A stretch of 64,000 bases of DNA from Bacilli bacterium (GTDB taxonomy: Bacteria > Bacillota_I > Bacilli_A > RF39 > UBA660): NCBI GenBank assembly GCA_016295795.1, contig JAEDKN010000001.1, positions 18,846-82,845 on the forward strand, given 5' to 3'. The translations under genes and the position numbers were made by a program. Position 1 is the stretch's first letter. The number at the start of each line of letters is the position of its first letter. Shown in pieces: positions 14,933 through 24,503 of the stretch. Below the pieces are notes generated by a model. The model worked only from the letters and a program-made list of their open reading frames with translations. It did not search any database and had not been told where the DNA came from.

Positions 14933-16892
14933 TCAATTCATCAATTAATTGTTCTTTACTCATTTTTGAATAACCTTTTATACCTTTATCTTTAGCTTTT
15001 TCTTTTAATTCTGCTAAAGTAAGGCTCTTTAATAAATCATTATTTTCTTCTTCATCAGGCATTCTTCCATTTTTTACTAAATATTCTATTTGCTCTTTTG
15101 TCAAAGTCTCATACTTCAATAACGCATTTGCGATTAAATCTAACAAATCTTTATTATCGCTTATTATCTTTTCTGTTTTTTTATAGCATTCTCCTATTAT
15201 TTTTCGCATTTCTATATCAATTTCATGCGCAACTTCATTAGAGAAATTCCTGCTTTTATTATAGTCTCTACCTAAAAATACTCCACCTTCTTGCTGTTCC
15301 AATTGAACAGGACCTAAATCACTCATTCCGTATTCTGTTACCATTGCTCTTGCAATTTTAGTAGCCTTTTCAAAATCATTATGTGCCCCCGTTGTCATTT
15401 CTTTAAATACTATTTCTTCTGCTACACGGCCACCTAATAATCCACTAATCGTTTCAAGTAATTCCTTTTTAGTTGATAAGAAGGTTTCTTCTTTTGGAAG
15501 CATAAGATTATATCCCCCAGCTGCTCCTCTTGGAATTATTGTTATTTTTTGTACCTCGTTAGCACCATCTAATTTGATTCCTACAACTGCATGCCCAGCT
15601 TCATGATAAGCAACTACTCTCTTTTCGTGATCAGTATACTTTTTAGATTTTTTCGCTGGTCCCATTAAAACTCTATCATGTGCTTCGTCTATCTCAGTCA
15701 TTGTTATATATTCCTTGTTTCGTCTGACAGCTAATAATGCAGCTTCATTAAGTAAGTTTTCCAAATCAGCACCACTAAATCCAACAGTACGCTTTGCAAT
15801 ATTGGCTAGATTAACACTTGGAGCAAACACTTTATTCTTTGCATGAACCTCAAGTATTTCTTCACGACCCTTTACATCTGGCAAATTAACAGTTACTTGT
15901 CTATCAAATCTTCCTGGTCTCAAAAGTGCTGGATCCAAAACATCTGCCCTATTTGTAGCGGCAATTATAATTATTCCTTCGTTAGCACCAAATCCGTCCA
16001 TTTCTGTTAATAATTGGTTAAGTGTTTGTTCTCGCTCATCATGTCCTCCACCCAAACCAGTACCACGTTGACGTCCTACAGCATCAATTTCATCAATGAA
16101 TATTAAACATGGTGCGTTATGTTTTGCCTGCTTAAACATATCACGTACACGGCTTGCTCCAACACCAACAAATAATTCTACGAAATCCGAACCACTTATG
16201 TAGTAAAATGGAACATTTGCTTCTCCCGCAACCGCTTTTGCTAATAATGTTTTTCCTGTTCCTGGTGGACCAACTAGCAATACACCTTTAGGGATCCTTG
16301 CCCCTAATTTTTGAAATTTCTTTGGATTTTTTAAGAAATCAATTAACTCTTGAACTTCCTCTTTTTCCTCTTTTAATCCCGCAACATCTTTGAATGTTGT
16401 TTTGTTGTTTTCACTGCTTAATTTTGCTCTGCTTTTTCCAAAATCCATAGATTTTCCAGCACCATTCATCTGCTTAGAAAAAATAAAGAATAAACCACCT
16501 AATAGCAACACAAAAGGTAAAACATTTATTACAATAAGCAAAAATGAACTTGATTCCGGATCATTATTAGTAGTAAGCTCAAATCCCAATGTTGTTGAAT
16601 CTGTATTCAAAATTTGTTTAATAACACTATCTGTTAATGGTACTTTTAAATAAAAAGTTTCATTTTCATCGTATGTTGATAATTTTCCACTTATTTCATA
16701 TACACTAGCCCTACTCTTTGGCGTTATATTTACTTCTGTTACAGTGTTTTTATTTAACTCCTCCAAAAATTGGTCATAAGTTATATTATTTATAGTTTTA
16801 TCAGAAATTATTACCATATAATATATTCCTATTAGCAATAATATTAAAAACAAATATGGTAATAACCCTCTTTTCACATTTTTTTTGTCCAT
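14925..16892 (-). CDS. ftsH: ATP-dependent zinc metalloprotease FtsH with C-terminal Rho-N/SAP-like tail
   Basis: Membrane-bound AAA+ protease for quality control. Of 655 residues: membrane helices at about 11-30 and 117-139 with an extracellular loop between; AAA+ domain with Walker A GPPGTGKT (208-215), Walker [10 protein letters not shown] and the R-P-G-R-F-D arginine finger region; peptidase zinc motif HEAGH at 430-434. The unusual part is residues 622-655, [20 protein letters not shown] then [10 protein letters not shown], which reads as a Rho N-terminal/SAP-type helix-extended-helix. The tilS-ftsH order is as in B. subtilis but hpt is missing. GGAGG-type ribosome site is present. Confidence 0.97.
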   Translation of the reverse strand: MDKKNVKRGLLPYLFLILLLIGIYYMVIISDKTINNITYDQFLEELNKNTVTEVNITPKSRASVYEISGKLSTYDENETFYLKVPLTDSVIKQILNTDSTTLGFELTTNNDPESSSFLLIVINVLPFVLLLGGLFFIFSKQMNGAGKSMDFGKSRAKLSSENNKTTFKDVAGLKEEKEEVQELIDFLKNPKKFQKLGARIPKGVLLVGPPGTGKTLLAKAVAGEANVPFYYISGSDFVELFVGVGASRVRDMFKQAKHNAPCLIFIDEIDAVGRQRGTGLGGGHDEREQTLNQLLTEMDGFGANEGIIIIAATNRADVLDPALLRPGRFDRQVTVNLPDVKGREEILEVHAKNKVFAPSVNLANIAKRTVGFSGADLENLLNEAALLAVRRNKEYITMTEIDEAHDRVLMGPAKKSKKYTDHEKRVVAYHEAGHAVVGIKLDGANEVQKITIIPRGAAGGYNLMLPKEETFLSTKKELLETISGLLGGRVAEEIVFKEMTTGAHNDFEKATKIARAMVTEYGMSDLGPVQLEQQEGGVFLGRDYNKSRNFSNEVAHEIDIEMRKIIGECYKKTEKIISDNKDLLDLIANALLKYETLTKEQIEYLVKNGRMPDEEENNDLLKSLTLAELKEKAKDKGIKGYSKMSKEQLIDELKK

Positions 16893-16906
16893 CTTTTTTC
16901 CTCCTT

Positions 16907-18232
16907 TTATTGATATTTTAATATTATATCATAGTTTTCGTTTTTTGATTTAGTAAATTTAGACTTTTTAATACCAGGAATCCAAATTATGTTATCTTTT
17001 GAGTCTACAACGATTGGCCATTTATCTCTTAACTCAATTGGCACTTTATTTTCTATGAAAATATCTTTAACTTTTTTTAGACCGTTAATTTTTTTTAAAC
17101 TCATTTTATCGCCAATTTTCCTTGTTCTTATATGCAAAGGAAAGTTTACTTCATCCATTTTTATTCTACATATATTGTTGTCATTGTTTTCCGATTCTGA
17201 TATCTTTTCTATGATATGACCATTTGGTAATTTTGCATATTCATCAAATTCAATTTCATATTCATAAATATCATCTGTTTTCTTTTTTATAGTCAATTCA
17301 TTGTATGTTTTTATAGCAATAATATCATTAGGTAAAGATACAAACGAATTTGCTTTTCTACAATTTATTAAAGAGTTAATTAATGAAACATGATTATCAT
17401 TAATGAGCATAAGATCATCTTGATAAAATTCTTCTAATATTTTACATATTATCTTGTTTTGTATTATCTTATCAGCTTCCTTGTACTTTCTTATGTCCAA
17501 GATAGAATTTTTATATATTTCATCCAAAACTTTTGAGGCTTCTTTATTAACAAATTCGTCATATTCAAAAATCATATTGCTGAATTTTATGAAATGTTCA
17601 TGAACATTTTTATCTTCTGACTTTAGAAATGGCAAAACAACTTTCCTATATCTATTTCTAGTATATTTTCCCTTGAAATTAGATTTATCTATAGCATATT
17701 TAATACCATTTTTATCATCATATTCTTTCAATTGATCTTTTGTAACAAAAATAAGTGGTCTGACTAACTTATATCCCTCTTTTTGAATTAGTGCTTGAAA
17801 TCCTCCATATCCTTTTAGTGATGAGCCCCTGACTATTCTCATCAAAATTGTTTCCATCAAGTCGTCTGCATGATGTGCAGTCATAAGATAATTAGCATTA
17901 TATTTTTTAACAATCTTGTCAAAAAAATTATATCTTATGGTTCTTGCTTCATTATGGAAATTATCATCCCCATATTTTTCAATTAGCATTCGTTCAAAAA
18001 TTATATCATTTTTCTCACAATATTCCTTTAGAAAAACCTCTTCGTCTTTACTTTCCTCTCTCACATTATGATTTACATGTGCACATACTATTTTTATCGA
18101 TTTCTTTTTTCTTATTTTTAACAAAATATCTGTCAAAGCCATAGAGTCCGGTCCAGCAGAATTCCCAATTACAACAACATCATCATCTTTTAAATTTATT
18201 TCTTTCATTAAATAATTTAAAACCTTATCCAT
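16907..18232 (-). CDS. tilS: tRNA(Ile)-lysidine synthase
   Basis: Converts C34 of tRNA-Ile(CAU) to lysidine, using ATP and lysine, so the tRNA reads AUA, a very common codon in this AT-rich genome. The protein is 441 residues, with the N-terminal PP-loop ATPase domain and TilS C-terminal domains (K-I-G-D-K-M and I-P-G-I-K-K-S-K-F near the end). The PP-loop reads G-N-S-A-G-P-D-S-M-A-L (residues 23-33): an Ala stands where most family members have Gly (S-G-G-x-D-S). The rest of the motif is intact, so the enzyme is probably active. Confidence 0.93.
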   Translation of the reverse strand: MDKVLNYLMKEINLKDDDVVVIGNSAGPDSMALTDILLKIRKKKSIKIVCAHVNHNVREESKDEEVFLKEYCEKNDIIFERMLIEKYGDDNFHNEARTIRYNFFDKIVKKYNANYLMTAHHADDLMETILMRIVRGSSLKGYGGFQALIQKEGYKLVRPLIFVTKDQLKEYDDKNGIKYAIDKSNFKGKYTRNRYRKVVLPFLKSEDKNVHEHFIKFSNMIFEYDEFVNKEASKVLDEIYKNSILDIRKYKEADKIIQNKIICKILEEFYQDDLMLINDNHVSLINSLINCRKANSFVSLPNDIIAIKTYNELTIKKKTDDIYEYEIEFDEYAKLPNGHIIEKISESENNDNNICRIKMDEVNFPLHIRTRKIGDKMSLKKINGLKKVKDIFIENKVPIELRDKWPIVVDSKDNIIWIPGIKKSKFTKSKNENYDIILKYQ

Positions 18233-18295
18233 ATTACCACCACGTTTCTATATTCTATAGTAAATATTCATTTATATCAAGACATAATAAAAGAA

Positions 18296-18607
18296 TTATT
18301 CATCAGGAATTCTAATAATATATTCTCCATCCTTTGAATAAAAATATTTTTCTCTCAAATATCTAGCAATATATTCGGGATCTTGCATTTTTTCAACATT
18401 AACTGTCAAATCCTTTTCTTCGCTTTTTAATTCTACCAACTTTTCATCTAACTCTTTTTTTTCTTTATACTTAGAATAAATTTCTGTCCATAATTTTGAG
18501 ATTGATAAGATAACAGTACAAGACAAAGATAGACATGCTATTCCAAATACCAAAAAGCGCAATGTGCTTTTTTTTGCTTTTTGTTTTTTTATTTTTTTCT
18601 TTGCCAT
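18296..18607 (-). CDS. divIC: Septum formation initiator, DivIC/FtsB-like
   Basis: A 103-residue bitopic protein: Lys-rich cytoplasmic start (1-14), one membrane helix (about 16-37), a coiled coil (about 42-78) and a short domain ending Y-I-A-R-Y-L-R-E-K-Y-F-Y-S-K-D-G-E-Y-I. This is the DivIC layout; DivIC acts with FtsL and DivIB at the septum. In B. subtilis divIC lies close to yabP/yabQ and upstream of tilS, and here it is directly upstream of tilS. Confidence 0.9.
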   Translation of the reverse strand: MAKKKIKKQKAKKSTLRFLVFGIACLSLSCTVILSISKLWTEIYSKYKEKKELDEKLVELKSEEKDLTVNVEKMQDPEYIARYLREKYFYSKDGEYIIRIPDE

Positions 18608-18693
18608 AATGTCACCTACCTTACCAATTATATTATATCATTCTATTACTTTCTATAACAGTCTTTTGTCGATTATTTAACAAAAGTTTACAT

Positions 18694-18718
18694 AAAAAAA
18701 GAACACATTTGTGTTCTA
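18694..18718 (-). terminator. Terminator after rpsR
   Basis: Minus strand: GAACAC, four-base loop, GTGTTC and seven T; the rpsR stop codon lies at the stem base. Confidence 0.85.
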
Positions 18719-18931
18719 GTTAGTATATGGTAATAAAGCAATTGCTCTTGCTCTTTTAATTTGTTCAACAACTTGTCTTTGATGTTTTGAACAAGTTCCA
18801 GTTACACGTCTAGGTAAAATTTTACCTCTTTCATTTATGTATTTTCTTAATATATCAACATCTTTATAATCAACTGTTTTACCAGCACACATATAACAAA
18901 CTTTTTTCTTTTTTCTATAAAATTCTGCCAT
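18716..18931 (-). CDS. rpsR: 30S ribosomal protein S18
   Basis: 71 residues, beginning with a basic [14 protein letters not shown] and holding [18 protein letters not shown] and [12 protein letters not shown], the S18 signature. Two Cys (C-Y-M-C) near the N-terminus plus Cys and His in the signature suggest the zinc-binding (C+) form of S18. Third gene of the rpsF-ssb-rpsR operon. Confidence 0.97.
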   Translation of the reverse strand: MAEFYRKKKKVCYMCAGKTVDYKDVDILRKYINERGKILPRRVTGTCSKHQRQVVEQIKRARAIALLPYTN

Positions 18932-18945
18932 TTCAATCCTCCTTT

Positions 18946-19410
18946 TTAGAATGGTAATTCATCATCATTAATTTCAATGCTTGAACCAAAATCTGCGAAA
19001 GGATCATTTTTTATATCGGTTGTTTGAGTTGGTTGTTCTGAGAAGGAACTAGGTGTTATTTCATTTTCACTATTATTAAAAGTTTCACGACTTCCCTTGC
19101 TATCTAAGAATTGTACGTTGTCTGCGATAACTTCCGTAACATATCTCTTCTTTCCATCTTCGCCATCATATGATCTAGTTTGAATTCTTCCATCAATGGC
19201 AACCTGACTTCCTTGACTTAAATAATTTTTAACATTTTCTGCTTGTTTTCTCCAAACAACTATATTGATAAAATCTGCTTCTCTTTCACCAGCTTGGTTA
19301 GCAAATGTTCTGTTTACTGCAACAGTAAATGTTGCAACAGGCAAATTGCTACTAGTATATCTTAATTCAGGATCTCTTGTTAATCGTCCTATTAAAAATA
19401 CTTTGTTCAT
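18946..19410 (-). CDS. ssb: Single-stranded DNA-binding protein
   Basis: 154 residues: an OB-fold (about 1-105) starting [18 protein letters not shown], then a Ser/Thr/Asn/Gln-rich linker, and an acidic tip ending D-D-E-L-P-F, which recruits partner proteins. The tip shows a replication-type SSB. It lies between rpsF and rpsR as in nearly all Bacilli, with short gaps of 11 and 14 bases. Confidence 0.97.
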   Translation of the reverse strand: MNKVFLIGRLTRDPELRYTSSNLPVATFTVAVNRTFANQAGEREADFINIVVWRKQAENVKNYLSQGSQVAIDGRIQTRSYDGEDGKKRYVTEVIADNVQFLDSKGSRETFNNSENEITPSSFSEQPTQTTDIKNDPFADFGSSIEINDDELPF

Positions 19411-19421
19411 TAAAATACCTC

Positions 19422-19715
19422 TTATCTTTCTTCTACTTTAATAATTAAATGACGAAGAATATTTTCATTTATCAAAGCAACACGATCGAATTCTTTAGTT
19501 GCTTCATTATCTTTCGCCTCAATTACAAATAAAAAATAATAACCTGTCTTATATTTTTGAATTTCATAAGCTAGTTCCCTTTGCCCCATAGCCTTTTCTT
19601 CTATAATCTTTGCATCTTTTTCGTTTAAAAGGTCTTTCATAGAATTTGCTACTGCAGTAATATTAGCTTCCTCTAAATCAGGCTTAACAATGAACATAAT
19701 TTCATATTTTTTCAT
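19422..19715 (-). CDS. rpsF: 30S ribosomal protein S6
   Basis: 97 residues with the S6 pattern [12 protein letters not shown] at the start and [18 protein letters not shown] in the middle. S6 pairs with S18 on the 30S platform. Translation starts after a strong AAAGGAGGTG site. A structured leader upstream probably allows S6:S18 feedback on the operon. Confidence 0.97.
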   Translation of the reverse strand: MKKYEIMFIVKPDLEEANITAVANSMKDLLNEKDAKIIEEKAMGQRELAYEIQKYKTGYYFLFVIEAKDNEATKEFDRVALINENILRHLIIKVEER

Positions 19716-19734
19716 TTTTTACACCTCCTTTTGG

Positions 19735-19788
19735 ACTAATCGGCTTCACCTTCTTCGTGAAGCAAGGAGTATCTAAATACTCGTTAGT
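19735..19788 (-). promoter_or_regulatory. Candidate S6:S18-binding leader of rpsF
   Basis: On the minus strand two hairpins lie side by side (GAGTAT-ATACTC and GCTTCAC-GTGAAGC), followed by CCG and enclosed by an ACTAA/TTAGT outer stem. The S6:S18 complex is known to bind rpsF leaders with an exposed CCG in a similar helical setting. The outer stem begins so close to the -10 box that its 5' arm may not be transcribed, so the exact fold is uncertain. Confidence 0.5.
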
Positions 19789-19817
19789 ACTATATCAAAA
19801 AAAAAATACTTTGTAAA
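19789..19817 (-). promoter_or_regulatory. Promoter of rpsF-ssb-rpsR
   Basis: Minus strand TTTACA (-35), 17-base spacer rich in T, TATAGT (-10). Confidence 0.6.
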
Positions 19818-19825
19818 GTAATTTT

Positions 19826-20923
19826 TTAAACATTAAATCTAAAATGGCAAATGTCACCATCTTGCATAATATAATCTTTTCCTTCTAGTCTTGCACGCCC
19901 ATTTTCTCGAACTTTCAGTTCGCTGCCATATCTTATTAAGTCTTCATAAGAGATTACTTCTGCTTTGATAAAGCCTTTTTCAAAATCCGAATGAATAATA
20001 CCTGCACATTCTTTTGCGTTCATTCCTTTTCTAAAAGTCCAAGCCCTTACTTCGTCACTACCCACTGTAAAATATGTTGCTAAACCTAAAATATCATATG
20101 TTGTTTTAATAAGTTTATCTAGTCCGCTTTCTTCTATGCCAACTACTTTTAACATTTCTAATTTGTCAGCATCATTTAATTCACTTAACTCTGATTCAAG
20201 CTTTGCACAAACCTTTATTGTTATTGATCCCTCATTTTTTGCATACTCTTCAACAATATTCACATATTTATTATCATTTAATATTTCATTTTCAGATACG
20301 TTTGCTAAATATATCATAGGCTTAATAGTTATAAGATTAAAATTTTTTAAGAGTAACAGTTCTTCATTTGTAAATTCAATAAGTCTCAATGGTATTCCTT
20401 TTTCTAAAGCATCTTTTGCCTTTTGTAAAGTTTCAAGCTCCGTTAGGGCATCTTTGTCTCTGTTAGTTTGTGCCTTTTTACTAATTCTCGCAATCCGTCC
20501 ATTTACTATTTCTAAATCTGAAATTGCAAGCTCAACATTAATAATTTCTATATCTCTAATTGGATCAATTCCATTTTCTACATGAATTATATTATCGTCC
20601 TCAAAACATCTTACTACATGACATATTGCATCAACTTCTCTTATATGAGAAAGAAATTTATTTCCAAGACCTTCTCCTTGAGAAGCCCCTTTTACTAAGC
20701 CTGCTATATCAGTAAATTCAAAACTAGTTGCAATAGTTCTCTCTGGAATATACATGTCCTCTAGTTTTTGCAATCTAATATCAGGAACTGTAACAGTCCC
20801 TACATTTGGATCGATTGTTGCAAACGGGTAATTAGCAGCCAAAATATTTTTCTTAGTTATCGCATTAAATAGTGTAGATTTACCAACGTTGGGCAAACCT
20901 ACTATTCCAGCTTTTAATCCCAT
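19826..20923 (-). CDS. ychF: Ribosome-associated ATPase YchF (Obg family)
   Basis: 365 residues. G1 motif G-L-P-N-V-G-K-S-T-L-F-N at the start; G3 D-I-A-G-L-V-K-G-A; the G4 motif is N-V-S-E rather than NKxD, which is the known reason YchF/OLA1 proteins prefer ATP. A coiled-coil arm (about 125-175) and a C-terminal TGS domain (from about 280, ending D-G-D-I-C-H-F-R-F-N-V) complete the family layout. It lies just upstream of rpsF, as in B. subtilis. Confidence 0.97.
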   Translation of the reverse strand: MGLKAGIVGLPNVGKSTLFNAITKKNILAANYPFATIDPNVGTVTVPDIRLQKLEDMYIPERTIATSFEFTDIAGLVKGASQGEGLGNKFLSHIREVDAICHVVRCFEDDNIIHVENGIDPIRDIEIINVELAISDLEIVNGRIARISKKAQTNRDKDALTELETLQKAKDALEKGIPLRLIEFTNEELLLLKNFNLITIKPMIYLANVSENEILNDNKYVNIVEEYAKNEGSITIKVCAKLESELSELNDADKLEMLKVVGIEESGLDKLIKTTYDILGLATYFTVGSDEVRAWTFRKGMNAKECAGIIHSDFEKGFIKAEVISYEDLIRYGSELKVRENGRARLEGKDYIMQDGDICHFRFNV

Positions 20924-20934
20924 AATTACACCTC

Positions 20935-22524
20935 CTATAAAGTAGAATTAACACCGATTCCTATTGGAGCTCCCAATAGATACCATCCTATTATTATTAG
21001 CAGCCAACTTAACGCAATTATTAAACAATAAGGCATTATGTAATAAATGGCTTTTTTTATAGTAATGGTTTCCTTATCGCTATTGTATATATTTAAATAG
21101 CCAATGTAAATAACGAAATATGCAAGCAAAGGAGTAATTCCCTTAGTCATTGAATCGGCTGCTCTTAAAATAAATTGGGCAAATTGTGGACTTATATTTG
21201 ATTGCATCATCATCGGAACGACAACCGGAGCCATTATTTCCCATTTTCCTATAGGCGTTGTTACAAATAAATTGCATATAGCAATTAATATAACAACAAT
21301 TAGTATAAGAGGAATACCCGAAAATGATAATTGTGATATAAGCTTAGTAGCTAGAGCTACTAATACAGGCCCAATATTTGTCTTTCTAAAAACCGCTATA
21401 AATTGTGATGCAAAAAATATTAAAGCGATAAGAACTCCTAAGTTACTTAAATACTCCCCACATTTATTTATTAAATCTTTATCATTCTTAATAGATTTTG
21501 TACTTATTCCATACGTAATACCGGTTATTACAAAAAACAAAGATATCACATATGTAAATCCATCCTGAAAGTATGAATTTTCACCAAAAACCTGCTTTAA
21601 ATATGTTGTTTCACTCATATCAAGCAATAAACCTGAAAAAGGAAGAGACGGTATAAGCATATAAATGAAACATATTGCAAATATAATTGCAACTATAAAA
21701 GCTCTTTTCAATCCTTTTTTTTCTCTTAATTCTATTTCTATTTTATTTTGTTCGCTTTCATTTATTGAATCTAAATTTATTTCTTTCGTAGAAAAATCTA
21801 CTTCAGCTTGTTTTGCTTTACCTATTTTAGGAGCAATAATTTTTTCAATAATAATTGTTCCTATTAAAGATAATATTATTGTTGTAACTATTATTATTAT
21901 CAAATTTGAAGTTAAACTAACATGAAAATTCGAATCTATTAATCTTGCTGCAGCGGTTGTTTCGGGAATCAAATTAACCTCCATAGAACCAACAAAAATT
22001 GTTGCCCCATATCCAAATGCCACGCCGCAAAACGCAGTAATTATTCCCAATATTGGATTCCTTTTGTTAGCACTAAATATTAAAGCACTAAGAGGTATTA
22101 AAATTACATATCCCACATCATTTATTAAACTTGATATAGTAGCAATAAGTATTATTATGAATGTCAACTTTTTATTGTCAATATTAAGTGTTATCCTTTT
22201 TGTGAAAGCATCTATTAAGCCAGTAGCATATGCTACAGATAATCCGATTAAAGAGATTAATAAATTACTTAGTGGAGTAAATCCAGCAAAATTTTTCGCA
22301 GCATTGCTAATTATAAATTTAAGTCCATCATAATTTAATAAATTTTCTACTGTAAGTAATACCGTTTCCAATTCAAGTGTGTTTGCATTTATCTTATTAT
22401 AGGTTGCTTGAATTTGCAGTGCAGAAAAAATTCCACTTAATATTACTACTACAATTGTTAATATTATAAACATGAATATAGGATGGATATTAAATTTTTT
22501 AAGCTTTAATGTTTTCTTTTTCAT
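20935..22524 (-). CDS. AbgT-family transporter
   Basis: A 529-residue membrane protein with about 12 to 14 hydrophobic segments and a charged cytoplasmic loop near residues 235-280. Features of the AbgT (p-aminobenzoyl-glutamate carrier) family: the N-terminal H-P-x-x-M-F segment, F-x-P-L-S-N-L-L-x-x-L-I-G, I-N-D-V-G-Y-V-I-L-I-P, and F-V-T-T-P-I-G-K-W-E-I-M-A-P-V-V-V-P-M-M in the last third. Some members act as sulfonamide efflux pumps; the substrate here cannot be told. It is inserted between ychF and the DUF951 gene; in B. subtilis ychF and that gene lie close together. Confidence 0.8.
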   Translation of the reverse strand: MKKKTLKLKKFNIHPIFMFIILTIVVVILSGIFSALQIQATYNKINANTLELETVLLTVENLLNYDGLKFIISNAAKNFAGFTPLSNLLISLIGLSVAYATGLIDAFTKRITLNIDNKKLTFIIILIATISSLINDVGYVILIPLSALIFSANKRNPILGIITAFCGVAFGYGATIFVGSMEVNLIPETTAAARLIDSNFHVSLTSNLIIIIVTTIILSLIGTIIIEKIIAPKIGKAKQAEVDFSTKEINLDSINESEQNKIEIELREKKGLKRAFIVAIIFAICFIYMLIPSLPFSGLLLDMSETTYLKQVFGENSYFQDGFTYVISLFFVITGITYGISTKSIKNDKDLINKCGEYLSNLGVLIALIFFASQFIAVFRKTNIGPVLVALATKLISQLSFSGIPLILIVVILIAICNLFVTTPIGKWEIMAPVVVPMMMQSNISPQFAQFILRAADSMTKGITPLLAYFVIYIGYLNIYNSDKETITIKKAIYYIMPYCLIIALSWLLIIIGWYLLGAPIGIGVNSTL

Positions 22525-22526
22525 AG

Positions 22527-22718
22527 CTATTCTCCATTAATTATTTTTTTGACTTTCTTGTTAAATTCTATTCTAGGAATCATAATAGTTCTTTTACAAT
22601 TATTACATTGTATTTTGATATCTGCACCTACTCTAACAACTTTCCATTCATTTTCTCCACATGGATGTGATTTTTTCATTATTACAATAGTCCCAACATC
22701 ATATTTTTTATCGTTCAT
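22527..22718 (-). CDS. DUF951 (YyzM-type) small protein
   Basis: About 63 residues from MNDKKYDVGTIV (an ATG four codons earlier is possible). The pattern K-K-S-H-P-C-G-E-N-E-W-K-V-V-R-V-G-A-D-I then C-N-N-C-K-R-T-I-M-I-P-R is DUF951; the three Cys and the His suggest a small zinc site. Function unknown. It lies between parB and ychF, as yyzM does in B. subtilis. Confidence 0.88.
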   Translation of the reverse strand: MNDKKYDVGTIVIMKKSHPCGENEWKVVRVGADIKIQCNNCKRTIMIPRIEFNKKVKKIINGE

Positions 22719-22734
22719 ATCATACCTCAATTTT

Positions 22735-23622
22735 TTAATATTTTATTTGTAGTATTTCTAATATTCTATTCAAATCTCTATCATTAGTAAAAGATATTTC
22801 TATTTTTTTGCTGCTTATTCTCACTTTTGTTCCTAATTTTTCAGAAATATTTTCTTCCAAATATTTATATTGAGGATCCTTTTTATTAATTTTTATTTTA
22901 TGATTCTTTTCAACACCGTTTTTTTGTGATATTGCTTCTATATCTCTAACATTTAATTTTTCATCAACAATCTTATTAGCTAGGTTAATTATTTCTTCCT
23001 TATCTCTAATTTTGCTTAATACCCTCGCATGACTCATTGATATTTTCTCAGAAGCAATCATTTCCTTTACTTCATCCGGCAAATTTAAAAGGCCTAACAT
23101 ATTTGTTATATGACTACGACTTTTGCCAAGTTTCAACGCTAATTCTTCTTGGGTTATTTTTAATGTATCTATAAGTTTTTGATAAGCACCGGCTTCTTCT
23201 ATAGAATTTAAATTTTCTCTTTGTAAATTTTCTAGAAGAGCTATTTCCATCATATCTTCATCTGAAAAATCTCTAATTATAGCAGGAATTGTTTCCCTGC
23301 CTGCCAAAAGAGAAGCTCTATACCTTCTTTCACCAGCGATTATTTCATAACCCTTAATACTCCTTTTTACAATTATTGGTTGGAATACTCCATGTTCTTT
23401 TATTGAATTAGATAATTCTTCTAACTTTGATTCATCAAAAACCTTTCTTGGTTGATATGGGTTTGGTCTAAGTTCCGACAACTTAATTTCTGTAATTTCT
23501 TCTTTTGGAGTAGTACTTACTATTTTTTCCTCAAATTTATTTAGATCTAGTTGTTCATTATTAAAAAGTTCTTCTAATCCCATTCCAAGGGCTCTTCTTT
23601 TAATTTGTTCCATTTCTTTCAA
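22735..23622 (-). CDS. parB: Chromosome partition protein ParB (Spo0J)
   Basis: CTP-dependent DNA clamp that loads at parS and organises the origin region. Of 295 residues: a basic N-terminal ParA-activating tail (about 6-18, KRRALGMGLEELF), the ParB CTPase domain with GERRYRAS (98-105) and ENLQR (131-135), a helix-turn-helix GKSRSHITN (166-174), and a C-terminal dimer domain. At the positions known to decide site choice it has R169 and S197, the ParB rather than the Noc type. The start is probably TTG (AGGAAGTGA before it), overlapping parA by 23 bases; ATG three codons on is the alternative. Two perfect parS sites lie on the right arm. Confidence 0.95.
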   Translation of the reverse strand: MKEMEQIKRRALGMGLEELFNNEQLDLNKFEEKIVSTTPKEEITEIKLSELRPNPYQPRKVFDESKLEELSNSIKEHGVFQPIIVKRSIKGYEIIAGERRYRASLLAGRETIPAIIRDFSDEDMMEIALLENLQRENLNSIEEAGAYQKLIDTLKITQEELALKLGKSRSHITNMLGLLNLPDEVKEMIASEKISMSHARVLSKIRDKEEIINLANKIVDEKLNVRDIEAISQKNGVEKNHKIKINKKDPQYKYLEENISEKLGTKVRISSKKIEISFTNDRDLNRILEILQIKY

Positions 23623-24391
23623 TCACTTCCTTTGCTAAATTTAAGTAAGCTTCTGTACCTTTACTCTTTGGATCATAAACAACAATTGGTTTTCCATGAG
23701 AAGGAGCTTCCGTTAACCTTATTAATCTTGGAATAATTGTATTATATACTCTCTCTTTAAAATACTTCCTTATATCTTCTACAACTTCAAATCCCAAATT
23801 AGTTCTAGAATCAAGCATTGTTAATAACACTCCCTCTATATCTAAATTAGGATTTAAACTTTTTTGTGCCATCATTATTGTATTTAACAATTGCATTATT
23901 CCTTCTAGTGCAAAAAATTCACATTGTACAGGAATAATAACTGAGTTTGATGCGGTAAGCGCATTTGTAGTAATAAGACCTAATGATGGTGGACAATCCA
24001 TTATTATGTAATCATAGTTGTCCTTTACTGTTTCTATTTTATTCTTCAACTGACCGCCTTTACTAAAAGCTGGTTCTTCTCTACTTTTTTCAATTAATTC
24101 AATATCTATACCTGCCAAATTTATGGTTGCTGGTAAAACATCTAATCTTTTATATTTGGTCCTGATAATAGCTTCATCGATTGAACATTTATCAGTTAAC
24201 ACATCATAAACACTTTTGTCTATATCTCCTTTGCTTACACCAATTCCAGTCGTCGCGTTTCCTTGAGGATCTAAATCTACTAAAAGAACTTTTTTACCCA
24301 AAACTGCTAAAGATGCAGAAAGATTTATACTTGTTGTTGTTTTTCCAACGCCGCCTTTTTGATTAACTAATGAAATTATCTTTCCCATCAT
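23600..24391 (-). CDS. parA: Chromosome partition ATPase ParA (Soj)
   Basis: A 263-residue Walker-type ATPase. The deviant Walker A K-G-G-V-G-K-T-T-T is at about residues 12-20, with D-L-D-P-Q-G-N (Walker A') and D-Y-I-I-M-D-C-P-P-S-L-G (Walker B). No N-terminal DNA-binding extension, so it is the short chromosomal Soj type, which also regulates DnaA in B. subtilis. Genes run noc-parA-parB as in Bacillus. It is read from its own promoter region after the noc terminator. Confidence 0.96.
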   Translation of the reverse strand: MMGKIISLVNQKGGVGKTTTSINLSASLAVLGKKVLLVDLDPQGNATTGIGVSKGDIDKSVYDVLTDKCSIDEAIIRTKYKRLDVLPATINLAGIDIELIEKSREEPAFSKGGQLKNKIETVKDNYDYIIMDCPPSLGLITTNALTASNSVIIPVQCEFFALEGIMQLLNTIMMAQKSLNPNLDIEGVLLTMLDSRTNLGFEVVEDIRKYFKERVYNTIIPRLIRLTEAPSHGKPIVVYDPKSKGTEAYLNLAKEVIERNGTN

Positions 24392-24459
24392 ATCACCTTT
24401 TCCTTAAACTTCTATTTCTATTCTATCAAAAAAAAGATTTTTTTTAAACGTTTTTTGAT

Positions 24460-24485
24460 AAAAAAAGATAGTTAAGAACTATCCA
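24460..24485 (-). terminator. Terminator after noc
   Basis: Minus strand GATAGTT, three-base loop, AACTATC and seven T. Confidence 0.85.
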
Positions 24486-24503
24486 ATTTTTAACTTGAAT
24501 TTA

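Noticed and set aside
21272..22333. Plus-strand ORFs inside the AbgT-type gene
   Set aside because: Long hydrophobic shadows without ribosome sites, fully inside a well-supported carrier gene.
24421..24460. A regulatory palindrome before parA (ATCAAAAAAAAGA...TTTTTTGAT)
   Set aside because: It is mainly A and T runs; such pairs arise easily in this sequence and no ParB or Noc core is present.
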